Positions 25,388-39,924 of a stretch of DNA of 64,000 nucleotides are shown here, piece by piece. The notes beneath the pieces were generated by a model. The model made no database searches and was not told the origin of the DNA. It saw nothing but the letters and a program-made list of their open reading frames with translations. Where the stretch lies: assembly GCF_002078875.1 (NCBI RefSeq), contig NC_034409.1, positions 61,209,244 through 61,273,243 of the forward strand, given 5' to 3'. The DNA comes from Numida meleagris. Lineage: Eukaryota > Chordata > Aves > Galliformes > Numididae. The position numbers were made by a program, and so were the translations under genes. Position 1 is the first letter of the stretch; each line of letters opens with the position of its first letter.

Positions 25388-28300
25388 GTTTTACTAATAA
25401 CATTATTTGTGACTTAGATTGCTCAAATAATACTTGCTGTCTTCAATCCTGGAGGTGGCTGAGTTGCAGCAGTGAGCAAAATGCTCTTTGTATATGTGGT
25501 AAGTAATCAGCTGCTGAATTTCATTAGGTGCTTGGAGATCTTTGGATGAGGGATGCCCTATGTGTTGATCACTTCTTGGCAGGAGTATACATGGGCTCTG
25601 GATGATGGGTGAAGTGAGAATTCCAGGAGTGCTGAGAATTGAACAACATGAGATGAAAGCTTAAGGTAAGCCATCCTTTCTCTCTCACGCTCTCTTTAAA
25701 AAAATAATAATATATATATTATTTATTTGTTTTTCAATGTTAAAAAGAAAGTGCATCGAAAAAGGATTTTCTATTGCATAAGTAAAAGATGTCAAAGTGA
25801 TTCAAAAACTAAAATCTCCTCTCTAACCACAGCACAAGCTATAAAAATCTTCCCCTTTCCACTGTCACACCCAGTATATTTCATCTGGGATCTGAAATGG
25901 ATACTCAAGGAATTAGAGACAATTTTGTACCTGTATCCATGTTTGTAAAAGTCTGCTAAGGTGATGGTCTGTGGTATGGACTTGTGACAGGTGTCCACAT
26001 TTTAGCACTCCAGGCATTCTGAGGGCTTGATAAAAACACACTAAACATAATGAAAATGTCTATAATGTGGTCTCTAAACTTTTCATTCTGCTACCATGCT
26101 TGTGCAATTTCAAATGATGCTATACATCCTCCATTCCAGTAGCCTGACTGAGCATCAGCATTCATTTACAAGGTGATTGGGGTGCTTCTTAAGCAAAGTA
26201 AAAATAAATGCAATTGGTTTTTCAGTCCACCATCCCGTGCTTCGTTCTAAGTGAATTTCATGTCAAGTTGATGGCCCAGGTGCAGGCATTCTCTTTCTAT
26301 CTACGAGCACTTACTCCAGCGGCAGAACAAAAGCCCTTCTGCTTTGATCTCTAACAGTACTTCTTCCTACAGAAGTGACTTCAGACGGCAGCCTCTTCAA
26401 GTCCTTGGTCTCTCTGCCAGCCTCTGTAACAACGGTGCAGATTTGTGATGGTGCTTTCTGTGATGTGCTTCCCTAGCAGAAGCTCGACTGGGAATCTCAG
26501 ATTGTCTCACAGAGATCAGTGCTGTCTAATATTACTATTCACTGATGTTCTAAAAATAGTTGTGATTAGATTATAATAGATAGAAACCCTCAGAAATGGC
26601 CCAGAATGATAACAGTTATCTTGGAATAAGCACATTTTTTCCTAATGTAATCCATCACTATGCTAGAAAAAAAAAAGAATTGCTTGCTCCCAAAGGAAAA
26701 TACTTTATTATTTTATATGCCTATTAACTGCTATGAAGGGTATTGGTGATTTATTATTTTTGTTGTTGGTTTGGGACAGACAAGCCTGGACTGCAGATGC
26801 CAAGAAATATGTTAACAACAGCATTTCTCACAAATTTCACCCATTCTGTGAAGTGCTGGCCGTGACACCTGATTATGTGACTGCCCATTGTGTAGGAGTT
26901 ACAAGGTCACCATGAACTAAACAAAGGAAAACCATAGTCTTACCCAATATACAGTCCATAGCAAATACAAAGTGTGTGGGAAGTAATGAGTTAGCATGAT
27001 AAGGTAACCATCTTGCTTGCCTGAAACAGGACTTCCAAAATCCACTGTTTATAACTCTCAAATCTCATCCTTACAATTTTTTCCCCTTCCTCTTTTTAGA
27101 TCGTAATTGCTGTTTTGGGTGCCATTGTCCTTGAAAACCACTTTAGAAGCTTTTCCCATCACGTAGCATCCATCAGCCATGAATGAAAGCAGCCTACTTA
27201 GAAACAGCTATTTTATCCTGGTCACCTGCAGACGCAGGCTCTGAGCCTTCAGTACCTGTTCTCTGACTTCAATCATGACAGCCAGATGTTTTCCCTCCCC
27301 ACCCAGGCTGCTGGCAGTGTGCACACCTCAGTCAGTAAGGGAAGGAAGAAACTGGAATGGCTTTTCTAGCAGCTTGGATGGAGTGATGCTGATAGAGGAA
27401 AGTCTGTTCTTTACCATCATAAGCCTGTCTTGCCTCCCACCAGCTTATGATAATGAACACTCTAAGCACTTGCCTGAAAGCATCTCATTTTAGGCGTTTT
27501 CCCATAATAAATCAAAGGAAAACAACAATTCAACCCATCAAACAGGAAAAATCCCTGCAGTCCTTCATCCCCAGCAGAGGTGCTGGATATCCTAGGGGAA
27601 AGGGCTGCCTTTGTGCTGGGATAGGTCTCTGTCCATCCCTAACTGAAGCCGCATCCAGTCCTCCTTATTTGCATCTCTCATGTGGGACCTGTACCCTCGG
27701 GCGAATTCCCAGCACCTGTGCATGTTTCATTACAGAGCCAGACCAGCTGCTCCACCAGCTTCTCAAAGGACCAACACGCCCTGCTACAAGCAGCCCCCGA
27801 GGGAGTGCAGTGGTGTGTCCTTCTGACAGCCCCCTCCCCAAAAACGAGGATGCCTTTTTGCCCTTCACTTCCCCTAAAGCAGGAATGAAAGGGACTTCAG
27901 GTACGCTTCCAGCAGCGCTGGGCCCTGGTGGTGTTGGCAGCCGGCTGTGCACTGTGTCAGGTGTGGGGCACAGTGTGACACCAGCTAGCTTTGATTTGGA
28001 AGTGATGAGGAGAAAAAGAGAAATTCCATTCACGTCACAGGATTTTGGTGTGCTGTTTTTTTATTTTAACCCCTGCATCTGACTGTTTGAGGTGCTCCTG
28101 TATTCCAGCACAACAGGAGATCAAATGGATAATAAAAACAGCTGGAAAACAGCTACAGAAAAAGAATGTAAAGAGGTAAAATAGAGCACAACTAAAAAAA
28201 TAAATCGTATTTTGCCAGAAGAACTTCAATGGAATAGGCAAAAAGAAACAAATTACTATGACCCAGTAGTAGTTGTGCTCTACAGGTGAATAATCACTGG

Positions 28301-29733
28301 TTTAATAGTGTGATGGAAAACCTAATTTTCTAAGGAAACCATACAGCAGTCAGACTTTGGGTTTTGAAAATACTTTTTGTGAGGTCCCTGCCCAGCGAGC
28401 TAAAAGGCTTTACTACAGAGGGTTGCACAAGCTTGAAAATCTCTTGGGCTTTGGGCTCTCTGCAGCAGGGTTCTGAAAACTTCTCCTGATCATTTCAGAG
28501 ATCTGCTTTCTTTGAAATTTTTATCTACTTCAACTTTTTGTACCTCTTTAAAATTTTTACTCGTTTCTTTGTTGTAGTACAAATTAGGTCTAATTCCATG
28601 GGACTCAGCGGTGCTCATCATGAAGCCTGCCTCAGTGAAACAGTGTTTTTTAAATGAAAAAAATTGTTTTTCCAGCAGCATCGGCATTTCCTCCTCCTCC
28701 CCAAATCATCTCACCTTTTTCCAGTCATCTATTCTTTTGGCTATTATTTGAAGTACACCAGTAACAATATTGATGTAAGTTCAGTCCAGAGTGCTTAAAA
28801 TAATAGAAAGCCACAGGCAAACCCTCTTGCTTCTTTTTGTACTCTCTGTGGAACTGTTAACACAATAGCCGATGGCTGATAATGAGCAATCCTGTTGCGA
28901 AGGATCCTGGAACAGTAAGCTGTTTTTGTAGGCCAATCCAAAGTATAAAGAAGATAGTGGACTGCTTTATTCTTTGGGCTCCAAGGTTATGCGATGGTAT
29001 CAGGTTTTCAAAGGATGTATAATAAGAGAATTGTTCGGGAGAGATAACAGCAATTTGTGGCTGGATGGGTATAGTGTGCTATTCATTCTGAAATCTTTTA
29101 ACATGCAGTAAAATAGGCAAATAGATAAACTTGTTTGCCAAGGAATTTAATGCAAGAGAAAAGTAATAATTTTGGAAGGGCTGTATTCCTTGACTGGGGT
29201 ATCCTACTTGCACATCTGACAGCAAATTTGACTGCTGATGGGAAGAGTGCTTTCAATCAAGATAGCTGCAGGATGTGCCAAATTGCCAGAAAAGACAAAT
29301 ATCTCGTGAATGGTGTGAAAAAAGAGAAGAAACCAAGCAACACAAGGATGAACCTATTCTCAATTACACATCTGCGGTCCAATTGATGTCTACAAAGGCT
29401 GCAGATCTTAGTGCACACAAGCAATATTTACCTCAAAAGATCTAAAATAAGTGGGAAGGAATTGCTGATGACTAACGGGGAAGTTCCAGTGAGAAGTACC
29501 AGGTTGTGCTTGAAAATGTAGAATGACTGAAAATGAAAGTAATTTGATTACCGAAGATGAAGAGAAGAAAGTCAGAAGTTGAAGACACCAATGGAAGCCA
29601 GAAATGAAAGCATGAGCGCTGGCACTAGGTACAGGCTGAAAGAAAGCTCTGGCTTCAGACCCAGGAGCCCGAGATAACAATCTTGTGCCAAGAAGCATGG
29701 CTCCATTATTGCTCTCCCACTAATGCAAAGGAT

Positions 29734-29895
29734 AATAGAATCAGGGTGATGCAAGTCTGGAAGGGGCCGCAGTAAGGCCTTTAATTGGTTTCCTGCCCAA
29801 AGGCAGAATGCACGATACTTACACTATTTCTGGTAATTGTGCTCGAGCCTGTTCTTAAAGATGTCCACTGATGGAGGCTCTGCAGCCTCAGAGAA
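29734..29895 (-). repeat. CR1 LINE 3' fragment, diverged
   Basis: It starts ATAGAATCAGGGTGATGC with 'AAGTCTGGAAGGGGCC', and further in has 'CCTGTTCTTAAAGATGTCCA' followed by 'CTGATGGAGGCTCTGCAGCCTC', matching an older CR1 tail in reverse orientation. Confidence 0.65.
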
Positions 29896-30028
29896 GAGGG
29901 CAGGGGGGTGGTGATGCGCGATGTGGGCTGGCGGGACAGAAAGGCAGGCAAGGGTGGGGAACCAGAGGGAACTGAGAGCAAGAGTGTGATAAAAAGAAGC
30001 AAAAGTGACAAATCTCAGCCGTAACATC

Positions 30029-30128
30029 AAGGGTAGATGTGGCACTGAGGGGCATGGTTAGCGGGCATTGTTGTGATGGGATTATGGATGGATTGGATGA
30101 TCTTTTCCAGTCTTAATGATTCTATGAT
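30029..30128 (+). repeat. CR1 LINE 3' end, short copy
   Basis: It carries 'GGTAGATGTGGCACTGAGGG', 'GCATGGTTAGCGGGCATTG', 'GATTGGATGATCTTTTCCAG' and ends in the CR1 terminal repeats 'AATGATTCTATGATCT'. About 100 bp remain. Confidence 0.85.
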
Positions 30129-33100
30129 CTACATGAAAAATCCAAAGAATGTGGGGCATAGGATAGGAAAGACAAACTTGTTTGTCAGGAATTAGCTGAG
30201 GAAATGTGGAGTTCACACGGGAGGAAGTTAGGTAAGGGAAAGAGGACTTGTGTAACAGGAAATGTGGGCTGCTATTGAATTCCCTGCACATTTGATTTTT
30301 TTTAAAACAGTATTCTTCTTGTTGCTTGACCAGTGATCACATGGACATTCATGAAATTGCCAACCCAACATCTCCATAGATAAACAGATTGCTCATCATG
30401 AATTGCTGTGGCCTAATGGTGGCTGTTGTAACTGCCAGAGCCATGAGTAAGGGGTTCAGAATTGATACTTATGTGTTTCCATATCAAGATGAGAGCACAG
30501 CACAGTGAAATATGAAAACCTAGCCAGTGACTTGAAGTTCTTTCCTGGACATCTGCCAAGTAATGCTACCGCTGAGAGGCTGTTAAGTCACTGGGGAGAA
30601 CTTTTTTTCTCAGATCACAGATTTCATATATACATTTTTACAAGCAATTTGAATCTACTGAAAAATAGGAGACCGGTATCACTTGAGGTAAGAGAGAGAA
30701 GGGAGGAGAAATGGAGGCTGAGAACATCAGCTGGTATGAATTATCTTGCTGTCTGCACTAGCTGATACAAGAACACTCACTGAGGGATGGAAGTAAATTG
30801 CAGAAGGGCATCCTCAGGATTTAAGAAACTTAACGCTACTGTGATTCCAATATAGTTTCAGTAGTTAGGGATATCTGGGAGAATACATGTCATTCAGCAG
30901 CTCAGGCTAAGTCAGATGTCCAGTCAGACTACAGCGATGATCACTTTTGGCTTTTAAGTTAATGTATCCAAGAAGTGTCCACAACCAGCTGGCAACTCCA
31001 TTCATGCCAGTCCGTACCTGAAATGGACATTTCCTCAGAAGAGCAGTGCTACTTCGAACACACACATCCCATCTAACCAGCACGGAGGTGGCTCTGAAGA
31101 GCCAGATGGCCTTCATTAGTACAGGAGGCAGATGGAAATCAGGAAGAGATTCAAACTCCCTAAAAAGAGCTGAAGTTACAGCACACAGCATGTGGCCATT
31201 CATTATCACTGCACATATTGTCTTGACACTGATTGCACACAGGGATGAAAATCCATATAAGACAGGGTGAGTTAAACAGGGTTATACTTGCTAATATGAT
31301 TTTTAAACGCACATCTCTCACATCTTGGCAGAAAACAGAGAATCTGCATTTTAGAGAAACTCCCCCTCCGGCTCTCTTAAAGGGACTGCACCTTGAATTG
31401 AAGGAGTATGGTGCACTAAAGGTGTCCCAAGTTGGACAGAGATGACAGAAGCTTGGTAATAATGCTTATCTTACTTCTAAGTAAAGAACAACACTATACT
31501 ACATCATCAGCTTTGGGCCAAACCTCAGCCTCTGACAGTGAGATGATGTGAGGATTCAAGGCTGGAATGACACTGAGGAGCTGTAGGTACAAAAGGATGC
31601 TCTTCAGCATCTCTGTGTGGGGCCTTGCTGCCTGCGTGCACGTGACTTCCTAGAAAAGATCTGTGCTCTGCATAGACAGAATAATAATGATTGCTTTGCA
31701 GGGGGTGGGTAATGCCATAGAAAGCCAGCCTCTGGCTCGTATGTCAGATGTTGAATACATTATTCAAGTGCAGCAGAATTATGTGATTACTCAGGAGAAC
31801 ATCCCTGAAGTAATAAAAAGCTTTGAGGATGAGACAGGATCTCTAATTCGGATGAAAATATTACTTCCTGCCTCTTCTCAGTGCAGCGGTGAAGTGTCAC
31901 TGCAACACTGGCCAGTAGATAGCTATGCCACCATAGCTCAGGACCTCCTGGCCCTTTCTTTCCTCGAAAGTTTTAAGTTAGCCAATTGAAGTGTATAATA
32001 CATGAACTCTCGTGAACCCAAGATAGGACAAAACCAGAAAAAAATGGTTATTCTGGCCACCACAAACAAGGGGGATAACTGTTTGCATAGCAGCCAGGGC
32101 GAACCTGCCATCCCCACTGCTGAAACCCTGCCTGGATTCCACCCGCGTGACTTCACTCGTGAGACGAGTCCTGGTTGCATGTGTTGCTCCAAGGCCAAGT
32201 TTGAGGCAAGAGATTCCTTCTCTGTCTCCAATGTTATTTTGGTATATTTTATTTGGCCCAGAATTTGGGAAAACAAGAGGGAAGTTTTCCATAGGGAGTG
32301 GAGTGAGGAGGCAGGAAGGGCTACCATATTTCTCCAGACGGAAACTCCTACGGCGTTAGAGTCCAGCACTGCTGCAAGTGTCAACAGATCAAATATGATA
32401 CTGAAGGCCCTTTGCCAACTCTTTGCTGCTGCAGCAACAAACTGGGAGGAAAGCAGGATCTAATCTCCAGTACCACTGAGTTAGGTTCAGCCTGTGCTGA
32501 AGAGGGATGGAGCTGGCAGAAAGCACTAACCACCCTCTCCTTCTCATGCAGTACAACACGGGCTGGTCCAGCACCTGCAGCAGGACAGGGCTGGCCTGCA
32601 GAGGCTCAGGCCATCTGCTGCATCAGATACGGTGTTAGCTCCTCTGTGATAGTGTCTTAACATATGGAGTCCTCACCCCAGTCGCTGCCTCCCAAGGAAA
32701 TCCCTGAAAACTAAATTGCCTCCAGAGCACCACACCGCGCACTGTGCCCCTCCATGTCAGCAGGTGTGATTCAGACCGATAGCTGCTGAGGGCAACAGAC
32801 TGAGCAGTAATTAGCTGCTGTTAGTCATCCTCTTCCCAAGTACGAGTGGTATAACATTTGATTATTTCAACACAGTTGGATGTGGGAGGGAAGGTAGGCC
32901 TGGAAACATGCTCCTGACAGCATTCTTCTCTGCTCTTTTAAAGCACCTCTTGTGCCAACGCTCAGCACAGCATTTCAAATAAATGCGATTTCCTCTTGTA
33001 GGGCAGTGAGGAAAAAATGCTGTCATGGGTTTTGTAACAAACATTAGGTAAGCAATAACTGTATCCATTGTGCAATGTGGGATTCAGGTAGGAAAACAGT

Positions 33101-33730
33101 CCATAGATGGCTAACCGAGAGGCACCGCGTGTCTCAACAACAGGGAGAAGGTGAGATCAGCACAGAGAAGGGACCAGGTTGAATGTGTTAGTGGGGCAAT
33201 TTCACGCTGGTAAGCGTAAGGAACAAAAAGGTACAGTTCTTAGAGGGGAGGATACTAAACTGACACTGCTACAGAAAGTGTGGATTACTTGTGTTCACTC
33301 TTCTTGTTACTTTCTCATAGCACCATGTAAGCGCTCTGTGGTTTGTCTTCAGCAAGCTGCTGTTTTTCTGGTATACATCTCACCTACCATGCAGTGTTAA
33401 GGCCATTATTAAGGGTAGTGTTGGTTCATATTATGAAAATGACCCAGAAGTTTGAGAGCTACCTTTCTCTTATTTTCTCTTGAGCAAACAAGTCCAAAAT
33501 TCCTGTCTATCTTTTGCCATAGCACCTGGTATACTGAACCTCTCTCTGAAGGTCTTTGTGTTTGTCTTCACAAAATCCTGGAGACAGAAAAACAGCCTCA
33601 GAGGGAAGAAACCGTTTAGGGATATGAGATGTTGACAGATCTTGAGCAACTAAAATGTCCTCAAAATCCACAGAGTACATTTTTGAGGGGTTAAAGATGA
33701 TTTAACAAAGAAATGTCCCATATATAATAA

Positions 33731-33760
33731 TTTGGGAGGGCTTACTTTGGGAGGGCTTAC
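33731..33760. repeat. perfect 15-bp tandem duplication
   Basis: TTTGGGAGGGCTTAC occurs twice back to back without mismatch, which suggests a recent duplication. Confidence 0.9.
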
Positions 33761-35831
33761 AGAGAATCAAATGAAAAATATTTGGGGTTCTAGAGTTCCC
33801 ATATCTCAACTAAGAGTGTCCAATACACAAGCACAGCCCACATTGCTGTCCATGTCTGTCTATAATCAGCTTTTTTATAGCAAAATATTTCACTCTTACC
33901 AAGCAAACTTGAAAGAAAAAGAAGTTCAGACACCAAGCTAAATATATGTTCTGAAATTGCTTAGTCCGGCATTTAGAGCATATTGTTGTAGGCTTGCATT
34001 AAAAAAAAACCTCTGAACCAGCCAGATGAGTGAGCTGAGCTTGTAACGAGCAGGTCAGAAACCACACCATAGCGGTGGTTACTTCCCTTTCTTGCACAAA
34101 GACCTCAGCAACATTGATGAAATGATATGAACAACCTAATACATTGGCATGGTGTACAGGTGCTACCAGTTTTATAGGTGCTAAAAGGATGTATGTCTTG
34201 GTTTTGAAACAGGAGAGGTGGATGACCAAGAAAGTGTCCACATTCTGGCTGTGAAAATGACAGATGTATATTGACATGGGTTTACTTTTTTCGTGTGTTT
34301 TGTTGTGCTTTTTCTTTAAACCAATATTTGTAACTATACCATATACTGTCTGTGATGAATTCATTACTCATAGAACCAGGGTGATGGATTTAGCGTGTAG
34401 CAGTTTGCACAGATACTAAGTTTCATGTTCTAATGTGTCTCTTAGCAGTGTTTTAACTCAGTTGATTTTGAGTGTTGTTTTGGGAATGTAACTGAAATAA
34501 CGTCAAGTAATGCAGTATCAGCTCTATCTTACTGGGAGATTATTCCATATTCAAACATCCAAACTTTTCCATTTTTCCATTCCACTATTCACCCTTGTAG
34601 TTCTAATATTAAGTTCCTGTATTACATTAACCCTCTCTGGGGTTTTATGCTTTAAATATTTATAGGCAGCTATAATGCCCAAATAATCACATTTCAAGAC
34701 TGAAAAATAATTGTATGGTAAAAATAAATTTTACCAGAGCTTTAAGCCCTTGAAGGAGGTAAAAAATGGCTTTATGAAGAAGAAATCTACACAGCATTGT
34801 AGTTGACTTCCTTTTCTTGATAGTGTTACTTTAGAACTGACTGTCAGTACATGATAGATCCTGTGAGATACGTTATATACATGGCACAGTGAGAGGACAA
34901 AAAAATCAGGTTCAAGAAATAACCATCATTTTTGTGATGTGTCTGACAACATATAGGATGTTTGAATTTGGGCAAAGAAACAAAGCACTGACTGGGATTT
35001 TTTTATAGCGAGGAGGAAAGCTCCTGCAGATGCTGAGCACAGAATTTACACCAACTGAGACATTTGTGTGATTTGTGCCTCATGGTATCTTGGGCTGCAG
35101 CCAAATGTGTAAGCTGCTCAGAGCCTGTCTGAGTCCCCTGACATTACATATTCCCCGTAATGCAAGATGTTTTTAAAAAGTAATTTACTTGCTGTGATAT
35201 TAGAAGTCCTAATGAGTGGATCTATACTTCCTTCTGGGTCTTTTGCAAGCCCCGTAATGAATGTTGTGTAATCTCTGTCACTTGATTGTAGATCTAATTT
35301 TAGGTACTGATGTTTGATTCGGAGGTTTTTAGTACTTTAGGAAAGACTAGAATGATTTGCATTTCCATGACCTGCATTGTTTTGAATCCTAATTGCTGTC
35401 CCTTAATCACATAATCACTAGGAACCCGATCCTTCAGATGCTTACTGTTGTTTGCACAGTGAGACTGTTGATAGGACTAAGAACTGTTTCCCATCTAAGT
35501 GTTTGCAGATTTACATCCTGTCTCCAGCCACAGTGGAGAGGACAACGGCAGGGGTGAAGGCACAAGGAATAAACAGCTCGTGGTTCAGGTTGCAGGCACC
35601 AGGAGGAGCTAAGCCCTGCATCCCAAACAGGGTGGCACCACCAGAGGAAATGAGCCTGACTCATCAGAAAGCTTTAATAATTTGTCCTTTATACAGACAT
35701 TTCTTGGGGCAGTCTGCATACTCAGTCTTCATGTGGCTGACAGTTGTGAAGCCATGGCAGTATCTACAGATACCTGAAGCTTTGTCCTGTCAGCCTACTA
35801 TGGTTGAGGGGTTATCTGTGCAGAAAGACAT

Positions 35832-36080
35832 CCTAGAATCATAGAATCCTTAGAGCTGGAAGAGACCTCTGAAGGCCATCTAGACCAACTCCCCTGCAAT
35901 GAACAGGGACGCCACAGATAGATCAGGCTGCCCAGGGCCTGATCCAACCTCTCCTTGAAATTCTCCAGTGACTGGGCATCCACCACATCTCTGGGCAACC
36001 TGTTCCAGTGCCTCACCACCCTCATTGTAAAAGACTTTTTCCTTATATCCAACCTAAATCTCCCCTCTTTGAGCCTGAAG
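35832..36080 (-). repeat. CR1 LINE 3' fragment including end of the RT ORF
   Basis: The 3' end at 35832 has CCTAGAATCATAGAATCC and the 'GAGCTGGAAGAGACCTCTGA' block. Its minus-strand translation gives the C-terminus of CR1 ORF2 (MDIRKKSFTMRVVRHWNRLP, then a V-V-D-A-Q-S-L-E-N-F-K-E-R-L-D motif). The copy keeps about 250 bp and is a dead 5'-truncated insertion. Confidence 0.95.
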
Positions 36081-39000
36081 CATCACTTTTACTGTTTTCA
36101 CAGTCTGGTTTTCAGTGTGATGTTGCTTGTATTCCCACAAGACAAAACCTTTTCAGCTATTGATGGCAGTTAATGGTTTGTGGAGGGATGTGTGAGAAGA
36201 GGAGTTGTTTACAGGGGAAAAAAATGAAATAAAAATAAAGGCTGAGGTTTCTGGACTGAAACAGCCAAACTACTGTGTTGATTTCAGGGGCAGATGAGTG
36301 GAACAAGTTGTATCTGAGAGAAAGACAGTGCAATATAGATGTCATCTATATAGATGTGAAACATTTCTAAAAATGTATCACATCTCAAAGATAGTCAAAA
36401 TATGGACTTCAGTTCTGCTACATTTGAATCTACTTGTTGAGTTCAGGTGTACACCACCAGTTGAGAGAGAGGGATGTTCTGCATTGGAATTACCTGACAG
36501 CAATTTCTGTCAGCCCTGCTAGGGCTGCCTGCATGAAGGTAGTATCACATGGCGACAAAGGAAATTGAGAACTTTTCTAGGTTATAGCAGTTTTCAAATC
36601 CACCCAAATACTTTCTCCAGTGGGCTTCTCACCTGCAACTTCAAGGCATCCATCAGTCTCATGGGATCTCTGATAAACACCATGTAGAATTCCTGGAATA
36701 CTTCACTAAGGTCAAGCACAGCAGAAGACTCAGTGCTGTCTCATTCTCTGCCCAGCCTTGGGCACAGATTTGAGCAACATGAGAGCTGCTGTGACCCATG
36801 TCATCTGGCAGTGGTCCCCAAGAGCTTGTTTACACTGGATATTTTTTCACAAGAATGTAATTACACCGCTGAAACTACACGAGCGTGACAACTTTGCACG
36901 TGTAGCAGAATTAAGCCAGGTAAGGAGTTTTGTTGTAAGATTCATTTAATACCAGTGTGGTGCGTCACCAATAACCACCCTTGCTACTGACAAACCGCAC
37001 CTATAGGCCATGCACCAGCTGCAGATTGCCAGCATTACATTTCAGCTCTGTGCCTTTGCTCCTGATCCCTGTAACCTGCAAGAGCCAACCAAGCATACAG
37101 TTCTGCACCGTGCACAGCACACACGTGTTCTGCAAGGAAAAAGGCGATTTGATGTTACTCCGGGTGTATATTGATATCTTCAGTCAAATGATCATGTTCC
37201 TTTTTTTTCTGTCGGACTTCTGCCAGGGCTCAGTTCTGCAGGGTGTTGAGCCCTGCTGTGAGGCATTGACTGTCCCTTGTTTCCTGCCATCAGTGGCCCA
37301 GGAGAGCTGTCATTATCCTTCAGGAATGCTTGACATCTTTCAGAAATGCTGAGCACCTTCCAGGACTGGAGCTACTGGGATGAATGGGGCAGAAACAGGC
37401 TCACGATTTGCATTTGGCCCAGACTGCGCTTTTGAAGGACGCGAGGAAGTTCTTTATTCTGGACTATGAGCCTGCTCTTGCTTTGACTGAAGCAAGTGGA
37501 TTTTATTTCTGTACTTTGATGTAGAGAGTAGAGAGGTTGACTTTCATCAGCTTGTGGCTGTTGAGTAGCAAGCAAGGCAGTCTGGCTGCTCCACAGCATC
37601 ACAGGCAGGCTCAGCCACAAACACAGCATCATCGTTTTTTTCACACCTTCCTCTGCTCACCTTCATCAAACAGCTCCTCTTCATTAAAGCAGTACCTCTG
37701 CTTCTCTGCTCGCTTTAGATGTGTTATGACACTGCTGTGAAGCACAGAATTCCCTGAAGCCTTAGGGAGAAAAAGATAAATTAGATATCTTGAGCCATCA
37801 CTACAGAGAGAGAAAAGGAGAACGTGGTGCTGATTTCAGCAAATAGCCATGCTTCCACAACACTTACTCACTGTTAGGCTACTCCACAAACCTTTTGTAT
37901 AAAGAAAATTTGCAAGAACAGCAATGAAGATGACATAATGAATGAAGTGAGCAGTTATTTTTGGCTGCCCCCAATTTGGGTGACATTGAGTTTTGCCACA
38001 GCACCTGCCACGATGGCTTGATACGGTTTGAAATAGTGCATGAATAATAAACAAGGCTCACCTCTGGTAAAATTCAGTGTTTGAGGTTTTTTTTAATGTC
38101 CTTTTATCATGTTCCTGTTGCTTGACTTTATCTGAAGGGATTATGTTTAGAGAGCGTATATAGACAAATAGATACGCTAATAAAAAATGCAATAGTTGAT
38201 AAGGTACAAGCAACACAGAGCATGCAGTGCAGGCTACAACTAGCTCCAGACTAAAAATGGTTACTAACATAACTGAAATTTGTACTTTGGTCATTAAAAA
38301 ACACAGATAACAAACCAGTAAAGTATCCTTCTGACTGGTTTACTTTCAGGAGGCTAGATTGTATTTGTTAACGTAGATCAAGAGAACGGTGAAAGAAGGG
38401 AAATAAAAGGAGCCATGCTTTCTATTCCAGTAACTAGAACGAGAGGTTGAGGGGGAAATGCAGGTTTCAATCTGATAAATAAGTGCATGATATACGCCAG
38501 GCTTATGGCAGGGCTGTTGCAGGCCAGGAGAGCTCAGGAGGGACGTGTATTTCTGAGCCCTATGAGACTGGCAGTTCTCGCTCTTTATCCAGTCCTCATC
38601 TTCTCTGGTCCACGTTCAGAGGGTTTGGCAGGACTCGCCATTGAACACCATCTGATGGATGACCTATTACAGAGCCTGAAGACTTCAAATCTGCCCAAGA
38701 GAGGTTTCCAAAGCTCACAATGAATGATTTCATAATCAGTGACCTGATTTCCAGAGTTCCTTGATAGTACAAAATCTCATTAAAGATAAAAGAAAAAATG
38801 AAATGTAAGCTTTTGAACAATTTTTCAATTGAAATTGACTTTTCTGGAGGGAAAAAGAACAAACCAAAACAAACAAAACAGTTTATCTGGAAAGTTAAAT
38901 ACTCTAATTTCTCAAATGCAGAATCCTGAAACACCTTGTTTCACCAACTTCCAGCAGGAAGCAGTATTAATGAACACTGTGGCAGAAGCCTGGATTCTAG

Positions 39001-39823
39001 AAAGATCAGGGAAAAAGAAGAAACTGCAGTAGAAACATTTGGCTTGTCACAATTGTTATATGGCATCGTAGCTGCAACTTCGTAATGTGCAATAAAACTG
39101 ACATGATGAGTTTTCTTTGAAAAGCACTTTGGTTCTGGAATAAAATCACATGCATCAAAAATATGGCATAGCCTTCTGTATTGCATAATGTATTGCATAA
39201 GAGAAAATAGAGAATAGCTGCTTCACATTAATGCTTTGTCACATGGGCAGGTGAGGCATGCCAATGGTGAATGAAATTTCACCGTAGAAAGCAAATGAGA
39301 AAAAAAGTTTCTGATTCAGTCAACTTCAAAATCACACTTCATTCACAGTAATGCTTTAAACTATTATAGTTCCAAGCATGATGACTGTGACTGAAAGAGG
39401 TTTGACAGAAGGAGGATATTTTTACTATGTCAAGTGTCAGCCCACTGGATTTAATCAAAAGATCATTTAAGTCTCATTGCCTGTAATTTCCCAAGCAGTC
39501 AGAATCCTTATTTCGATGGATATTTTCTTACCGTAACAGGAGAAAAAGGCTTTTTTTTTTTAACTGGCTGAGGATTTCTGGCATTTAAACTATTTTAATT
39601 ACTTGTTTCTAAACTTAGAATATGTATAGAACTTAATGTTTTTTTAAATCTTACTGCAATTCTGAGATTTTCCATTGAGCTAAAATACATTTTAATGGAC
39701 TTACAAAAAAAAAAGAAAGAAATCAAGAGCACGCTATCCCACACCCTTTATTACTTTTGTCTCTTTTTAGATTGACAAAACGAAAACAACACCCACATAA
39801 AATGTAATTGCCAAAATCATTCC

Positions 39824-39924
39824 TTTTTTTTTTTTTTTTTTTTTTTTTTTGGTGAGCTTCAGAAGGCAAAATCCGTCATTTCCACCTCCAGGTCAGCTGC
39901 TCAGTCTTTTTTTTTTTTTTTTTT
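39824..39924. repeat. paired oligo-T tracts (T27 and T18)
   Basis: Twenty-seven T at 39824-39850 and eighteen T at 39907-39924 flank 56 bp of ordinary sequence. On the minus strand these are A-tracts, but no retrotransposed body is recognised next to either one. Confidence 0.85.

Noticed and set aside
27447..28082. 211-codon plus-strand open frame, the longest outside the CpG island
   Set aside because: No recognised motif, no convincing splice or promoter context, and composition like the surrounding non-coding DNA. Chance frame unless transcripts show otherwise.
31938..32463. Overlapping open frames on both strands (148 and 153 codons), considered as a retroviral or LTR fragment
   Set aside because: No gag, pol or env motif, no primer-binding site and no paired LTR; an AATAAA on the minus strand alone is not evidence.
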